From a virus, in the IMG/VR virus record IMGVR_UViG_3300020385_000660, positions 1 to 64,000 of that record: DNA of 64,000 nt. The stretch is one strand, 5' to 3'. Positions 25,901-35,620 of the stretch are shown here, piece by piece; positions within the stretch are counted from its first letter, which is position 1, and each line of letters opens with the position of its first letter. Made by a program: the position numbers and the translations under genes. The notes beneath the pieces were generated by a model. The model ran no database searches. It was not told the origin of the DNA and worked only from the letters and a program-made list of their open reading frames with translations.

Positions 25901-28900
25901 TTGCAGATAATACAAATTTAATTGGTACATCTACTTACGGGGATATTTCATCTGTATCAAGCACCTTTGGTCCTTTTCCAAATGCTAGTACAAATTACGA
26001 TATTAATACTTCAGTACCTGAAGTTTGTTTTTATTGTCCAAACCTTTTAGGGGCTGATGGATCTACAAACCAAATAAATGTTGAGTATGCATCAGATGAC
26101 ACTCTTCCAAGTTTTTCAAATTTAAGATTTACTTGGAATTCAAATATAAATTCAGGTGACTCTTCTTTATCAGCTGCTACTGATGTTACTGTGCAAGTAA
26201 CTATAATTTACGAAGAGTTTTCTTTAACTACAGCTGTAGAAGATGGTAATACTATATATACAATTAATGAGTACGATATTGTAAGTTCAGTAACTGATAC
26301 TGAAATGTATTCTTATGATCAGTTGGAAGACGGTATTATATTAGAATATTTTAAAATGCCTACCACTAGTACTGCTACTAGAATTAAGTCATTAGAGTTT
26401 ACAGCATACTACAATCCAGGACCAAATGGAGTAAACAGATGTTTACAAAAAATTAATCATGTTGTAGATCATAGTTTATATCCAAACTTTTTACTAGGGT
26501 GTACAGATTCAACAGCATTTAATTATTATGATAATAGTGATTATACATCAAGCGGTTTAACTACTGGGATATTTGTTACAGATATAGATGGTAATACAAC
26601 TGAAATAAATGTTATTACTCCTCCAAATTCTGATAACGGTCTTATATGTCAACCTGTAGTTGAAGGATGTATTGACGCTACAGCTGATAACTATAATGCG
26701 GCAGCAAATACAGATAATGGATCTTGTCTATATTCAGGTTGTACTAATAATACTGCATCTAATTATAACCCTCAAGCAAATGTTGACGATGGTTCATGTA
26801 TTATTTACGGTTGTACACAATCATGGGGAGTAAACTATAATGCTGATGCAACAGATGATGATGGTTCATGTAAGACATATGGTTGTACAGATGCTACTGC
26901 TTATAATACACATTGGTGTTTAGATGCTAGTGACCCATGTTTTTCAAATAATTCTTATACATCTAGTGCTATACATAGTACTACATGTTACTACCAAGGA
27001 TGTATGGATGCTGGTAACGGAGTTAATCAGCCGGTAATTAATTTAGCTAATGAGTTTGCTTCTGAAAGTACTAGTACATACACTTTAAACGATGTTTTAG
27101 CAAATGTTCCTGCTGGAATTACTCACAACATGAATAATCAAATTGCTGAAGTAGTATCAGCTCCAGGTAATCCAGGAGAGCAAGCAACTAATTATAGTGC
27201 AAGTAATACTATTTCTGGTACTTGTTATTATGAGGGGTGTACAGATCCAAACGCGTCTAATTACGAACCTAACGCAACTACTAATGATGGTACTTGTGTG
27301 TATGAAGCATGTATAGATGAAACTGCATCTAATTATGGGGAAGGTGTTACAGTAACTGGTAATGCTTCAGAGCAAACAAATATTCAAAATACATGTTTAG
27401 GTCCAAATTTATTAGCTCCTGCAAATTCATTAAACTTTAATTATTGGCATGCAGGTATTAATGCTAATATAGTGCAAGTTAATCCTGTAAGAATAGAAAC
27501 TAATCCTTCTTATGTATCAGGAAATCCAGCAGCTAGAGTAGTATTAAGCCCATTTAATCCTCAAATAACATTGTCTGGTGGATCTTTAACTACTCCATCT
27601 ACATATAGTATACTTGAATATGATGAAACTGCGGGTACTAATAGTGCTGGAGTTGCTACAACAATATTATATCCAGAAGTTGCAGCTAACAGTGATGTTT
27701 TAGTTTATAATTATAACGTACAATTATCTGTACAAAGTGTAGCAAGTGGAACTACATTAACAGTAAGAATAAAAGAATATAAAAATGTTACTGATATTAA
27801 TGACCTTAATGTTTCAAATTGGGGATCTTCTTCAACTTTACCATACACTGAAACAGGAGTTACAACTTTAATATATGATAGTGTTTCAAATTTGTACATA
27901 GCTACAGGGTGGACGCCGCATTATCAAACGGAATTAGTTGTATTAGAAATGTCTAACTTAACATCGGGGGACAGTGTAAAAATAAATAATATAACATTAG
28001 CTAGAGAAACATGTTCAGATGTAGTACTAACACAGGAGTGGTTTAACGGTTTAGTTGAATCAGGGCTTAATGTGTCGTTAGATCTTGATAATGCAGAAGC
28101 ACTTATACCTGTAGGAGGTCTTCAAAATAATGATCCTTATTTTATTACAATAAGAAAATATTTTAATGAAGCATTAGCATATACTACAAGTTGGGGAGGA
28201 GAATTTAATTTAAATCCTAATAATGATTTAATGCCTGGTCATACAGGATCTACTTATTTCCCGGATGCAAGTAATGAAACTTGGAGAAGAACTTGGTTTG
28301 TAGGAGATAATATGCTTAGATTTGTTAAAATAACTCCGGAATATGTAGCTAAATTTAAAGTTAGTGAATGGCCTTACAATCCGATGAATATCGCAGATCA
28401 TCTGATTCCTGCTCCATTTAATCTAGATGAACCTAGAGTTGTTTTATCTCAATCATCTGTGACTTATGGTACTGATCAGTTATACAGATTAGATTTTAAA
28501 GCTAGACTGACTCCTGGAAATGCCACTAGTGAAAAAAAATCTATTGGAGTCTCAGATTATGTGGGAACAGAAACTAATCAAGGGGGAAGTACTTGGTATT
28601 ACTCTACAGAAGTTAATCATCTTTATTCGGAAAGTGGAGTATATAATGCTATTCCAAACAATCAAAATAATTATATATTAGAATCAGATTGGGTTGAGTA
28701 TACTGTATATTGGTATCCTACATCTAATTCAAACGGTATAGCTTTATATAATTATGGTCAAAATGATAATTATGAATTTGAAGTTAAACATATACGAATT
28801 GAAAGAGTTGTTCCTTCGGTATATAATACAACAACTGATACATGTTACATCTTTGGATGTGGAGCTTCTGGATTATATCCTGTAGGCCACGCTAATGAAG

Positions 28901-31900
28901 GTCAGCCTTGGGCAACTAATTATAGTGCTGATGTAAATTCTGAAATTGGTATTGAGGTAGCGCCAGGAACAGTAGGGCCTAACAACGAATTACCTTGTGA
29001 ACTTGCAGGATGTATGACTCCAGGAATGGATAATTACAATGAATTTGCAACATATGATGACGGATCTTGTTATAAATATGGATGTATGGATAGCGGACTT
29101 ATTGAGGCTGATTATTCTCCATACCCTGCTCCAATAACTTTAGAAGAATATTTAGCATTAAATCCAGACAATGGTGCTCTTGATTTTACTCCAGGTTTCC
29201 CTGCAGATAATTACGATGCTTTAGCAACTATTAATCAAGTAAGTGATATTGACTCTTCTAACCCTTGCTTATATACAGGATGTACTGATTCATCTTCATT
29301 TAATTATAGTTCACTTTATACAACAACAGATAATAGCACCTGTATAGATATAGTATCAGGATGTTCTGATAGATTTGCTGCTAATTATAATCCAAATGTA
29401 AATACTGAAAGTGGTACTTGCTGTCTTCAATTGCTAGGTACGGATGCTGATAACGATGGAGTATTTGAATTACAAAATAATATATACGGTCACTCTATTA
29501 CTTCTTATACGTATTCGGGAGTATCAGCTGCAGCTAAACCAATTTTATTTGAATTAGTAAATTATGATTGTGTGGGAGATGCAGATGTAGATTTACAATT
29601 TAAATCTGGTTATAACGTGTTACCAGATAATTTATTAAACAGTGATGGTACACCTAAAGTTGGTAATATTACTATAAATGCATATCCTGAATCAGGAGGC
29701 ACAATAGATGATACTGATACTACATTCCCTACAATAACTAAAACTTGGTCTCAATTACAATCAGGGCCTGTTACAGTTGATATTTATAACTCAGCTCCAA
29801 CTGTATTAGCAGTTTATATAAGAGTGCAATTTACTTACAGTAATTATTCTCAATCTAGTGAAGATGGAGAAAATGGAACAAGTTGTACATATTCAGTAGA
29901 TTTACATTTAGATTCTGATTGCGCTTCTGTGTCAGGATGTACAGATGATGGATGGAATACTACAGCTATTGATGGGTTTAACGCTCTTAATTTAGGATTC
30001 CCGCAACAAGATTTTAATCCAAATGTAAATTTACATGTTTCTAGTGATTGTGATGGAGCGCATGTTTTAGGTTGTATGGATGAGCACTGGGCTATACCTG
30101 CAAATCAGCACGTAGGTGAAGGAGCTTCTACAACGCAAACATCTTGGGATAATTTTAATTATAATATTGCTGCCACTGGTAATGATATTCAAGGAAATGC
30201 ATATGACGGATATAGCGCAACTCCTACTATTAATATGTATGATGACACCTATCTTGGTAATAGTACTGGTTCATTATACGGTACAAGTTTGGGGGCATAT
30301 CACCCAATATATGCTGATTTAAATTTACTTGATGATACAGATCCTGAAAGTGCTCAACACTCAGGGACTCCGTCGCCTAATACATTTGAAGGTTCAGTAT
30401 ATGGATGTTTCCCTAAAGTATATGGATGTACAAATAATGCTAAATTTAATTGGAATAACTGGTATCACGCAGGAAATATAAATCCTACAACAGGAACTAA
30501 TTATACTGGAACTGAATTTGGTGCATTAAACTTTGGTACTCAGTATCATCAAGATCCTACTATAAATCCTAATACTAATCTTGCTTGGACGTTTGACGAA
30601 CTAGTAAGAAATGAGCACTATTTATATAATGTAAATACTGCAGGTACTACTCAAGGTAATGCTACTGACACATGTTTCAATGTAGTTGGAGGATGTACTG
30701 ATTCAACTGCTGCAAACTTTGTTACTCCATCGGGAGGATCAGCAACTACAACAGAAGGAGCATTAGCTGCTTCAGAAGGTTTAGGAAGTAACGTAAACAC
30801 AGAAAATAACTCATGTTGTTATGATGCTAGTGATTTACCAGCTGATGTTGATTATCCTTTCAGTGTAACTCCAGCATGTAGTACATTACCTGTAGTTTAT
30901 GACACTAATATTTATAATACTTTAGACTTTACTTCAGGATGGTCAAATCTAACAAGTGGTACAGCTGTTGCTATTCCTCACGCTACTTCTGTTATTTTTG
31001 CAACAACTTCAGGTTTTCCTAATGTATACGTATTAGACGCTTTAGCAAATTTAGATGTTGGAAAAAGATATGAAATAACTATAACAGGTCTGGTTTCATC
31101 TGGGCAAGTTACTGCAGCTATATATTGTGCAAATGAAGCAAAAGTAGCTGCTTTAAGTGGAGATCCTATTGCAGACTTTGTTGCTGATTTAACAACTCCT
31201 AATAATGGTACTGGAGTAGGAGGACAAAATGGGAATTCCTTTTATGAGACTGTAACAAGTACACAGACATTTATTACGCCAACAATTCAAACTGGATTTA
31301 AAGATATAATATTACTATTATATGGTACTGTTAATTCTGCTACATTTGCAATAACTAATATAGATATAAAAGAATGGAAACATCCTAGTCATGGTGTAAC
31401 AACCAATATTCTTTTAGATAGTTGGCCAGAATTAGTAAATGGTGTAATTGATTATTCTCAAATAACATCTATAACTGCAGAAACTCAAAATGCAAGTAGT
31501 GGTGCAATTTATAATTCAGGTTCTAAAACACTAGCTGATTTCCAGAATGGTGTTGATTTATACACTTATATATATAATGATGCAGCTTCAAATGCTGAAA
31601 CTTCAGGTACTTACAATTCTACTTATAATATAGGAGGAACTAATAACTCTGATGGAAGTTTTGTAGATCCTAATCTAGCTACAAAAATTGTATATACAAT
31701 TAATTATAATGCTGAAAATGGTTCTGCATGTAGCTCAAATGCTATTGTAGTTACAAAAAATATTGGTGGAACTGGTATTGCTGCAAGTGATACTAGATGT
31801 AGCACTGTTTATGGTTGTATAGATAATACGTATTTACAATTTTATTTAAATAACAATGCTGGAAATGCGTCAGCTATTAATAACTTTACTTGGGGTGATT

Positions 31901-34900
31901 CACATGGAGCCACTATAGATAATGGATCTTGTACTACTGTTGTAGCATCTGGATGTGTAAATGCAAATTATGTAGAAGCATACCCAAATAAACAAGAAGC
32001 TTTAACGCCTAATTGGGCAAGTGAAGATACAGAGTTTACAGAATTTACTAATACTCAATTATTTACTCCTGAAGGAAATCCTGTATACGGATTCTTAGGA
32101 ACAATTGGTACAAGTATTCCTGCGGGACCTAGTCAAACTTATCCTAATGTTGTAACAAATATTTCCAATGTAGGTTTATGTGAAGATGAAATTATCTATG
32201 GATGTGTATTAGATCATTTTGCTGAATATTGGGGAGCTCAATCTACACCTTCAAATTCAAATACGATTTTTGGAATAAATAGTAATCAAGGTTCATTTAT
32301 AAGTGAAGCTAATAATATTAAATCTTGGGCTAACGTCTCTTTAGAGAATGACCCTTCAAATGCATTATCTGGTGTATCCGAAAATCACGCTCTATTATTA
32401 GGATGTGGGAATTTAACTACTCCTAAAATTGGTTGTGTAGAGCCTGTACAATATGTAGATTATACATACCCAGGAGCTACTAGTATTACAACTAATATAC
32501 AAACATCTTGGTGTAACTATGACCCTTTACACAATATAAAGGCACCGGCTAATAGTAATAACGATTGTCAAGGTTTAATAGGATGTGTAGATCCTGCCTA
32601 TATAGAATTTGATGGTATTTCTACAACTTCGCCTGCTGCTAATATTACTAATGTTGGAGATGCATTTAGTTGTAATCATTTAGGAAGCTATTTGAACAAT
32701 TATATAACCAACTATACCGGTACTCTTTTCTCTAGTCCACATTACCCTGAACATGCTGTATCACTTAGTATTAATCCTTGTGGAATTGAATCAATTCCTG
32801 GTTGTACAGATTCCGATTATGTTGAATATAATCCAGATGCAAATGTTTACGAGCAAGGAGCATGTCAAACTATTATTGTACAAGGGTGTACAGATACTAA
32901 TTATTGTGAATACTACACAGGGGCTCAGAATATACCAGGAATTGGAGTAATACATCCTACAGTTTCAATTGACGGAGCTTGTCAGACATCAATAGGATGT
33001 ACTAATCCTTTGTATTTAGAAGCTTACAATGAGAACTATGACGCTACTAATTTAGAATTAACTGGAGATGCAGTTTATGGAACTCCAACAAATGGGTGTA
33101 CTAGTTTTACTCCTTCGGGAATATCCTTAGCAACATTTTTAAGCTCAAATCCAAATAATACTGTCCAACAATATCAAAATGCGGGATGTACTACTCCAAT
33201 TGTAGTGGGGTGTACAGATAACACTAAAGATGAGAACGGAAATAATTTGTATTTAAATTACAATCCAAATGCAAATTTAGCATGTTATGATGGAGAAACT
33301 TATAATTCATGTTGTTTTGAAGCTATACCTGGATGTACAGATGGTTCTATAAATGAACTTACAGGTAATTTAAATTATGTAAACTTTAATTCAGCAGCTA
33401 CTTTAGATGATGGTTCTTGTATTCCAGCCATTGAAGGATGTACTCAAAGTGGTCAATTTGGATTTGATGTAGGAGCTAATTTAGATAATGGATCTTGTTT
33501 GCCAGTTATTACAGGATGTTTAAATGAAACTTTCCCATATAATGGAACAGATACTCCATCAGCTAATCAAGTTGCAGGATATGATCCTACAGATCCTAAT
33601 ACAATTACATATCCTAATACACATCTAGATTCTGAATGTTTCCCTATTATCGAAGGTTGTACTGATCCTACAGCAATGAATTATAATAATATAGGTCCAG
33701 TGCCTACAGATCCTATTCCTTTAGATACTAGTGCTAATGCAAACTTTATAAATGTAAATACAGATAATAATACTTGTCTTTACATTTTAGATGGTTGTAT
33801 GGATCCTTGTGCAAATAACTATGATCCAAATGCTACAGTATCTGGCACTTGCTTCTATACTGCAGGATGTACAGATTCTCAAGCTTACAACTATGAACCT
33901 GATACAAATCAAAACGATGGTTCTTGTTTGTACTGTGAAGATTGGTCTGCTACAACGGTAGGTTCTCCGTATATACAAGTTACTGATAATACATCATTTA
34001 TAAACGGTGTAAGTTCTGAAGACGGAGCTATATCAATAACTCCAATATCTACTAGTGGTGTAACTACAGGTTATAGTGTACGTTGGTATTACTCTACACC
34101 AGACAATAGTGTGCAAGGTCAGCCATTACCACAATATAACGATGCTATTTCTCTTACAGGATTAGCTCCTGGATATTATAGTTTTGAATTGTACAGTTCT
34201 TCTAGTCCTAATTGTGCTCCTGGCTCATCTACACAAGGTTACCCTGCAGTACAAAGTCATGTTCATTCAGGTGTAAATTGTAGTTTTGATGAAGGAGAAG
34301 AGCAATCATATGTTGTTTCACCGGGCCCACACTTGCAATTTGTACTTGTGCTCACTGACGGAGTTGGGTGTACAGATAGTGCAGGAATAGAATATAGTCA
34401 CAATTCCTTGGGCGAGCTTAATCTTACAGCAGAAGGAGGAACTTTTAATACGTATACTCCTGGCGCTTCTACAACTACTACGCTATCTGCTAGTAATTAT
34501 GATTCTTTTGCAAATGTAGATGATGGTAATTGTGTGTATCCTGGATGTACTGATCCTTCGGCATTAAACTACAGCGCATCTGCTACGGTAGAAAGCGGAA
34601 CTTGTATTTACATTCAAGGATGTCAAGATCCATTAGCTTGTAATTATAATCCTGAAGCTACTGTTTATGGACCATGTTCATACAAAGCTATATACAGAGA
34701 CTGTAATGGTGTTTGTTTAAGTGGTGAAGTTACTGATAGTAATCCTCTTGGAGAGTCTTTACAATTCCCAGGATTATGTCCTGAACAAGTATTATCAGAT
34801 TGTATAGATACAGAAGCTATTAACTTCCAGCCGGTAGTAAATCAAACAAGAGTTATACCAGGAGGATCTTCTCAACGTATGAGAATTGTTACAGCTCCTG

Positions 34901-35601
34901 TAGCTATAGAAGATGATGGATCTTGTGTATATGAAAATCCTTGTATACCTACAGATATTTATGATATAATTGATGCTTTAGCAGATACAGTTAATGATCA
35001 AGGTAGAACAGTTTTAACTAATCTTCGTACAGGAATGTTAGATCCTGCAGATGTTGCTACTATGTGGACATTAATGTTAGTAGATTATGTAGTTAACAAA
35101 GTAGGATTTGACGGATTCTATAATTGTGCAGGATATAATTATGAGGGTCAAGTTACCTATACTGAAGGAGTTGATAGCACAAATTATTTTGATAAATTCC
35201 TTACATTTGCATTTAAGCAAGGGGATGAGCATTTTGCAGGAGTACAAAGTAATAGATCTAGAGCACTTGTTTCTTCTGCTAGCAATATGACTAAACAAGC
35301 TTCTAGAAACGCACTTGGATTAAATGATGTTGTAACTTCAAATTGCAACTGTCAAATAATCTGCACAGATGGTAGAGAGTGGATGGCAAATTATGCGTGT
35401 GAAAGTAATTGTGATGAGTGCTGTTCAAATGCTAATGTGGAGCTTTGTGGAGGTTCTAAAAATACTACAAATATTCTTAGCAATACTTCTAACACAAGTT
35501 CTACTACAATTAATGTTACATCTGCTAGTAGTAATGTGTCCTACAGCACAAACGGACAATCAACGTCTATATCTAGAAATAACAGAAATAGAAATTATTA
35601 A
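19987..35601 (+). CDS. Giant 5204-residue Cys-repeat protein, probable fibre/receptor-binding protein
   Basis: One uninterrupted frame of 15.6 kb. The N-terminal 310 residues are unique and beta-rich, likely a virion anchor. From about residue 316 to 4950, some 45-50 units follow the pattern GCTDPxAxNYNxxAxxDDGSC; many are expanded by long inserts. Inserts include an Lcl/DUF1566-like module (about 985-1115; FNDWELPDAENL, EYWSSTL, VRAVRS) and several galactose-binding-like jelly-roll candidates (about 1478-1635, 2471-2680, 2770-2945, 3638-3800). The C-terminal region has a helical stretch (IDALADTVNDQGRTVLTN), a Cys cluster and a Ser/Thr/Asn-rich tail. No signal peptide, so it is a virion protein rather than a secreted one. 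The repeat family is known from surface proteins of Bacteroidota, so a host origin is likely. Most likely role: adhesion to the host surface. Confidence 0.85.
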   Translation: MAAKNWILSKPVTGKVIELRSGSEVLVVNEVYNFSLPTLKGVLINQKDYRHAALDGTVTTYQFEKFAAILPKLAFKVKAVLGVDKYIIEYLSDDRLLNLPPTTIPLSYFTRGEVTYFDEDSQKEVTYMIPTRLYEVPSLVGILDERCLNYTPLSQTDTGFTGECILNPDTFIDACTDGRAWNSLKTSNQKSSLEVYEASCKYDYTGFESEQALLRDPSVNAAARNGFNYIDIVYGEISYGVYQLGLGISPYLTGVTGSYWDLSYDPAVGFDATDGYDDATMPTVTLAPGTHVIAVQVDAAGGTSFIDSVTIIVSPNLSGCTDPNASNYNVNATVDDGSCIAMLKGCMDDGTSFSNTYYTGGFPVVQSVVPAIPGQAASNYNSAVTQHSPQMCTYKICTDAGANNYKNPDDIVNTDPSDGTTFPLNQTVQVDPTGPCTYEGQVNGCTDPGISNASFYNPGNIYNTFTVATTTGSTAVGGNVTMDPDNSHWNFNPHANTQSGRCIPKFIGCLDPLASNYVTPTGNPDIDVNWHIPSMCEYSACSDSSADNQHHLDGGATATDITVAGVDDWGYKADGSSWSETEYWIAEDLGTNTTLTTSSAQYNEDNTLCTFDVGLDDICGAGSPQILEDAVSQALQSNQIGYNNTAVVVGTYAGQLDPSTGNACLSQLTATQSATVAGISYQQVTQEKVFCQVISASNPVLYLTNPEINGTIVWNYTGSTGGGADINITNISDTDASNVSNALTAANYNNSLSPTAYYYFRVISAEDDPVNGLTLSRDFGTNPIIALFDDANITKVGYQQGSYYYVPGGAVSNFQAGDSNIDIPIGFAVGTDSDGNILSSTQSGAGGGGNNCSHATIDNGTAAAEPMYTIYRVEVANMCAYTALNFVIDADLSNVPDEITINNTPVFEGSSVGCTDPTATNYNSSATSQDLAANYMFGPGLPYTWPMALSDGYCYIEGCVDEYYTAADPSNNLIVSSSLISGTDIPLQVGIYMPDLGGYIYRIYNGEVWIVSIVDLGNSAEYTYDGALGAVAAYDGGGFNDWELPDAENLVAIYNNVSSPTSRVDIIIDPDEYWSSTLHSEGYAHTYNFASGPTLTTPRIVSYETQVRAVRSVPLSEVIDITTYNDNCGSGINQYGCTDPAASNYVAGATASPIVGDISSNCTYGFHIEDWTEGTNNYNDQIIALGYTDTVDEDGTVISTASENFANGQLSYSEQVGYEPYGTFIIHYSSVHAWNHPTKQGVILPSEPTCLSDRLVPFIPIQVSNGTPSSVTADPNLNFGYNQDGGFYTNRVQVIGKKDSNTDTINYTLYATNPELDSQYFYQLQSGSHLASNESTYLLGNSTSSILGAITSESAHSLAEQFASAGYVSSDNGGFTRKSNHAYYFRFDKNLSYSINPNTGLDWTPSEMLNDLFGNTNVFIKDMLGDAYWPALNFHNLNSYNVNSLDPQSNLYYSDDADYQHLSFGNFLSSRYDEPTTGNELITDYNFPDNNGGGEWTVVGATAVGPITFVDSGGGDYVARRTSTGNAITGLQQQIAVTPGKKYSITYKKKVNIAGTDTSYFDYAKTYVEIVPDGTNYGEAIEYAANQYFTDGTEQTVTDTFTYVGSATSIYVVLYLSGPWEGDITEFSIKQVDEYPDGYITQEFRDNTVACNDAKTPGYYLYQLIPDGSLDTYDFSPYFEYQDEVSGCMDDTALNYNSDATLTQGNYNDCLYYLTSCDGTNPEITVTPHDDTAVNGVGCAQAYDVTVNACPSVISNAQISIVLGQLQTNNTNSDIALPNGDILPALQSVYVPVLQIVDIEPCIEGIQQDDSPAVIASFTYDPTSEDYQFASISNEANISYITGGVGIAPNSDITYSSQFQIQYDEYYTDPDGNILFGGPNEISYEFSDSTLYNDNSLISPIIDGCTTVESFNYNPNATCDDGSCLEYVYGCTNPLAFNYNSDANTNDGTCIPYVYGCTDTEATNYTYNVNEVADNTNLIGTSTYGDISSVSSTFGPFPNASTNYDINTSVPEVCFYCPNLLGADGSTNQINVEYASDDTLPSFSNLRFTWNSNINSGDSSLSAATDVTVQVTIIYEEFSLTTAVEDGNTIYTINEYDIVSSVTDTEMYSYDQLEDGIILEYFKMPTTSTATRIKSLEFTAYYNPGPNGVNRCLQKINHVVDHSLYPNFLLGCTDSTAFNYYDNSDYTSSGLTTGIFVTDIDGNTTEINVITPPNSDNGLICQPVVEGCIDATADNYNAAANTDNGSCLYSGCTNNTASNYNPQANVDDGSCIIYGCTQSWGVNYNADATDDDGSCKTYGCTDATAYNTHWCLDASDPCFSNNSYTSSAIHSTTCYYQGCMDAGNGVNQPVINLANEFASESTSTYTLNDVLANVPAGITHNMNNQIAEVVSAPGNPGEQATNYSASNTISGTCYYEGCTDPNASNYEPNATTNDGTCVYEACIDETASNYGEGVTVTGNASEQTNIQNTCLGPNLLAPANSLNFNYWHAGINANIVQVNPVRIETNPSYVSGNPAARVVLSPFNPQITLSGGSLTTPSTYSILEYDETAGTNSAGVATTILYPEVAANSDVLVYNYNVQLSVQSVASGTTLTVRIKEYKNVTDINDLNVSNWGSSSTLPYTETGVTTLIYDSVSNLYIATGWTPHYQTELVVLEMSNLTSGDSVKINNITLARETCSDVVLTQEWFNGLVESGLNVSLDLDNAEALIPVGGLQNNDPYFITIRKYFNEALAYTTSWGGEFNLNPNNDLMPGHTGSTYFPDASNETWRRTWFVGDNMLRFVKITPEYVAKFKVSEWPYNPMNIADHLIPAPFNLDEPRVVLSQSSVTYGTDQLYRLDFKARLTPGNATSEKKSIGVSDYVGTETNQGGSTWYYSTEVNHLYSESGVYNAIPNNQNNYILESDWVEYTVYWYPTSNSNGIALYNYGQNDNYEFEVKHIRIERVVPSVYNTTTDTCYIFGCGASGLYPVGHANEGQPWATNYSADVNSEIGIEVAPGTVGPNNELPCELAGCMTPGMDNYNEFATYDDGSCYKYGCMDSGLIEADYSPYPAPITLEEYLALNPDNGALDFTPGFPADNYDALATINQVSDIDSSNPCLYTGCTDSSSFNYSSLYTTTDNSTCIDIVSGCSDRFAANYNPNVNTESGTCCLQLLGTDADNDGVFELQNNIYGHSITSYTYSGVSAAAKPILFELVNYDCVGDADVDLQFKSGYNVLPDNLLNSDGTPKVGNITINAYPESGGTIDDTDTTFPTITKTWSQLQSGPVTVDIYNSAPTVLAVYIRVQFTYSNYSQSSEDGENGTSCTYSVDLHLDSDCASVSGCTDDGWNTTAIDGFNALNLGFPQQDFNPNVNLHVSSDCDGAHVLGCMDEHWAIPANQHVGEGASTTQTSWDNFNYNIAATGNDIQGNAYDGYSATPTINMYDDTYLGNSTGSLYGTSLGAYHPIYADLNLLDDTDPESAQHSGTPSPNTFEGSVYGCFPKVYGCTNNAKFNWNNWYHAGNINPTTGTNYTGTEFGALNFGTQYHQDPTINPNTNLAWTFDELVRNEHYLYNVNTAGTTQGNATDTCFNVVGGCTDSTAANFVTPSGGSATTTEGALAASEGLGSNVNTENNSCCYDASDLPADVDYPFSVTPACSTLPVVYDTNIYNTLDFTSGWSNLTSGTAVAIPHATSVIFATTSGFPNVYVLDALANLDVGKRYEITITGLVSSGQVTAAIYCANEAKVAALSGDPIADFVADLTTPNNGTGVGGQNGNSFYETVTSTQTFITPTIQTGFKDIILLLYGTVNSATFAITNIDIKEWKHPSHGVTTNILLDSWPELVNGVIDYSQITSITAETQNASSGAIYNSGSKTLADFQNGVDLYTYIYNDAASNAETSGTYNSTYNIGGTNNSDGSFVDPNLATKIVYTINYNAENGSACSSNAIVVTKNIGGTGIAASDTRCSTVYGCIDNTYLQFYLNNNAGNASAINNFTWGDSHGATIDNGSCTTVVASGCVNANYVEAYPNKQEALTPNWASEDTEFTEFTNTQLFTPEGNPVYGFLGTIGTSIPAGPSQTYPNVVTNISNVGLCEDEIIYGCVLDHFAEYWGAQSTPSNSNTIFGINSNQGSFISEANNIKSWANVSLENDPSNALSGVSENHALLLGCGNLTTPKIGCVEPVQYVDYTYPGATSITTNIQTSWCNYDPLHNIKAPANSNNDCQGLIGCVDPAYIEFDGISTTSPAANITNVGDAFSCNHLGSYLNNYITNYTGTLFSSPHYPEHAVSLSINPCGIESIPGCTDSDYVEYNPDANVYEQGACQTIIVQGCTDTNYCEYYTGAQNIPGIGVIHPTVSIDGACQTSIGCTNPLYLEAYNENYDATNLELTGDAVYGTPTNGCTSFTPSGISLATFLSSNPNNTVQQYQNAGCTTPIVVGCTDNTKDENGNNLYLNYNPNANLACYDGETYNSCCFEAIPGCTDGSINELTGNLNYVNFNSAATLDDGSCIPAIEGCTQSGQFGFDVGANLDNGSCLPVITGCLNETFPYNGTDTPSANQVAGYDPTDPNTITYPNTHLDSECFPIIEGCTDPTAMNYNNIGPVPTDPIPLDTSANANFINVNTDNNTCLYILDGCMDPCANNYDPNATVSGTCFYTAGCTDSQAYNYEPDTNQNDGSCLYCEDWSATTVGSPYIQVTDNTSFINGVSSEDGAISITPISTSGVTTGYSVRWYYSTPDNSVQGQPLPQYNDAISLTGLAPGYYSFELYSSSSPNCAPGSSTQGYPAVQSHVHSGVNCSFDEGEEQSYVVSPGPHLQFVLVLTDGVGCTDSAGIEYSHNSLGELNLTAEGGTFNTYTPGASTTTTLSASNYDSFANVDDGNCVYPGCTDPSALNYSASATVESGTCIYIQGCQDPLACNYNPEATVYGPCSYKAIYRDCNGVCLSGEVTDSNPLGESLQFPGLCPEQVLSDCIDTEAINFQPVVNQTRVIPGGSSQRMRIVTAPVAIEDDGSCVYENPCIPTDIYDIIDALADTVNDQGRTVLTNLRTGMLDPADVATMWTLMLVDYVVNKVGFDGFYNCAGYNYEGQVTYTEGVDSTNYFDKFLTFAFKQGDEHFAGVQSNRSRALVSSASNMTKQASRNALGLNDVVTSNCNCQIICTDGREWMANYACESNCDECCSNANVELCGGSKNTTNILSNTSNTSSTTINVTSASSNVSYSTNGQSTSISRNNRNRNY

Positions 35602-35620
35602 CTAACCATAAATTAATACC

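Noticed and set aside
20938-34700. Periodic repeats that could suggest a CRISPR array
   Set aside because: Repeats are protein-level, with variable length and drifted bases, inside one open frame; no constant direct repeat with spacers.
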